Assembly (NCBI GenBank): GCA_004357005.1 | Contig: SMWH01000080.1 | Span: forward strand, 1-7,358 | Source of the DNA: Gammaproteobacteria bacterium | Lineage (GTDB): Bacteria > Pseudomonadota > Gammaproteobacteria > SMWH01 | Direction of reading: 5' to 3' | Length of the DNA stretch: 7,358 nt | Shown here: positions 6,662-7,358 of the stretch, one piece after another | Numbering within the stretch: the first letter of the stretch is position 1 | Layout of the letters: each line of letters begins with the position of its first letter | Translations under genes and position numbers: made by a program | The notes under the pieces: model-generated | Databases searched by the model: none | What the model was told of the DNA's origin: nothing | What the model saw: the letters and a program-made list of their open reading frames with translations, nothing else

Positions 6662-6705
6662 CCAGGCATTGTTCAGCGCGGTCAGTCATCGCGATTGATG
6701 CCTGG
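6662..6705 (+). terminator. Possible hairpin after the HemB-like gene
   Basis: An 8-base perfect inverted repeat, CCAGGCAT at 6662-6669 and ATGCCTGG at 6698-6705, begins 20 bases after the stop of the HemB-like gene. The 28-base loop could fold further through CGCG at 6677-6680 and 6690-6693. A short T-containing stretch (AGTCTTT) follows rather than a clean U-run, so it is a weak candidate for a Rho-independent terminator of the rightward operon. Position in a convergent gap supports the role. Confidence 0.4.
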
Positions 6706-6715
6706 AGTCTTTGCC

Positions 6716-6736
6716 CGGCCGGTCAGGAAACGGCCG
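6716..6736. terminator. Short GC stem-loop in the convergent gap
   Basis: CGGCCG at 6716-6721 and again at 6731-6736 can pair as a 6-base stem around a 9-base loop. It lies 22 bases beyond the stop of the minus-strand glycosyltransferase. On that strand an A/T-rich run (AAATTTTT) precedes the stem, but no U-tract follows it. It may help end transcription from either side. Since CGGCCG is itself palindromic and common in GC-rich DNA, chance is a fair alternative. Confidence 0.25.
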
Positions 6737-6757
6737 CGTTGCGAAAAATTTCAAGCG

Positions 6758-7358
6758 TCACACGACAGCAGGCTGCCCCGGAGTTGGCGGATCCGGCGAA
6801 AACTCGAGGACACGGCCGGACCAGAGATCCTCCCGGTCGGCGTCGATCACATAGCGCCAACGGTGCACGTCCAGGTCCAGGCTGGTTTCCTCGGTGTTTC
6901 CGACACCAAAGGCATAACCCATCATCTCCCCAAAGCTGCCGGCGACGAGACCCACAAACAGCGGAGGCAATACCCCGGGCATCAGCTCCCGTTGCCAACC
7001 GAAGCGCCTGATCATGGGCAGGATGCGCGCCAGACGCACGAAGGGGATCAGCGGGCTGCCCAGCACGTACAGCAATCGCCGGGCGAGGGACCAGCGGTGC
7101 ACGCGGGTTGCGGCGAGCCGCCGGCCGATGCAGTAGAACTCGACGATGTAGGGTTTCCAGCGGGTGATAAAGGCGTGATAGGCCCGCGCCCGGGGTTCGA
7201 TATACAGGCGATGCCCCTTTTCGCGCAGGTCCTCGTGCAACACGGATTCGAACACCATCAGCCGGTCCAGATCATCTCCGTAGGCCAGCAACACATCACG
7301 CTTGAAACTGCTGTTGTGACCCGGAATGTCATCGCATTCACCCCCGGGGTTGGCCTCA
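6758..7358 (-). CDS. Family 2 glycosyltransferase, 3' part only (5' end beyond window)
   Basis: The reading frame stays open from the stop at 6758-6760 to the right edge, giving 199 residues of a longer protein. The in-frame GTG at 7294 is internal, since family residues continue upstream of it (DDIPGHNSSFKRDV). The visible part is the second half of a GT2 enzyme: the acceptor-side DIPGHNSSFKR segment, ESVLHEDLREKGHRL, then IEPRARAYH, followed by a hydrophobic C-terminal region with two likely membrane-associated stretches (around LLYVLGSPLIPFVRLARIL and LPPLFVGLVAGSFGEMMGYAFG). It aligns through this whole region with the other glycosyltransferase of the window, including a shared Gly-Arg-x-x-Ala-x-x-Arg stretch and a closing Gly-Glu-x-x-Gly-Tyr. 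It carries about 45 extra residues at the C-terminus, rich in charged residues and ending in prolines. The catalytic N-terminal half is outside the window. It converges on the HemB-like gene. Substrate unknown. Confidence 0.88.
   Translation of the reverse strand, partial: EANPGGECDDIPGHNSSFKRDVLLAYGDDLDRLMVFESVLHEDLREKGHRLYIEPRARAYHAFITRWKPYIVEFYCIGRRLAATRVHRWSLARRLLYVLGSPLIPFVRLARILPMIRRFGWQRELMPGVLPPLFVGLVAGSFGEMMGYAFGVGNTEETSLDLDVHRWRYVIDADREDLWSGRVLEFSPDPPTPGQPAVV

Noticed and set aside
7292..7294. GTG at 7294 as start of the right-edge glycosyltransferase
   Set aside because: Conserved GT2 residues (DIPGHNSSFKRD) continue in frame upstream to the window edge, so this GTG is internal and the gene is truncated by the window, not short.

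Overview
The window is a dense, GC-rich stretch of bacterial DNA, most likely from a Gram-negative proteobacterium. The evidence is an acyltransferase of the LpxL/HtrB (lipid A) superfamily, a zinc-cysteine type HemB relative and GC-rich codon usage. The sequence does not allow a genus call. Seven protein-coding genes account for nearly all of it. I see no rRNA, tRNA, CRISPR array or insertion sequence.

Layout: (1) A leftward pair on the minus strand begins near 2807. It encodes a family 2 glycosyltransferase (GT2), followed 4 bases later by a glutamine-hydrolysing asparagine synthetase-type amidotransferase ending at position 2. (2) A 156-base divergent intergenic region (2808-2963) carries C-rich direct repeats and a possible -10 box. 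(3) A tightly packed rightward operon (2964-6642) encodes an LpxL-like acyltransferase, a small acyl carrier protein (ACP), an AMP-forming acyl/amino-acid ligase and a HemB (porphobilinogen synthase) relative. Its junctions are a 4-base ATGA overlap, a 14-base gap and a direct stop-start abutment. (4) After a 115-base convergent gap comes the 3' part of a second minus-strand GT2, a paralogue of the first, cut by the right window edge.

The genes look like part of a cell-surface glycan, glycolipid or exopolysaccharide locus: two membrane-tethered GT2 enzymes, an amidotransferase of the kind common in such loci, and an activate-carry-transfer module (ligase, ACP, acyltransferase). The unusual element is the HemB relative translated with that module. 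It keeps both Schiff-base lysines, the three zinc cysteines and the product-side substrate residues. The two basic residues that in known porphobilinogen synthases hold the free carboxylate of the A-site 5-aminolevulinate are replaced (Arg to Lys207; Arg/Lys to His219). The acyltransferase has likewise lost the acidic residue of its H-x4-D/E motif. Together these suggest a specialised pathway rather than haem synthesis or lipid A acylation. One possibility is that a carboxylate-tethered amino-keto acid, or a pyrrole made from it, is carried on the ACP and transferred to a surface molecule. That last step is inference.
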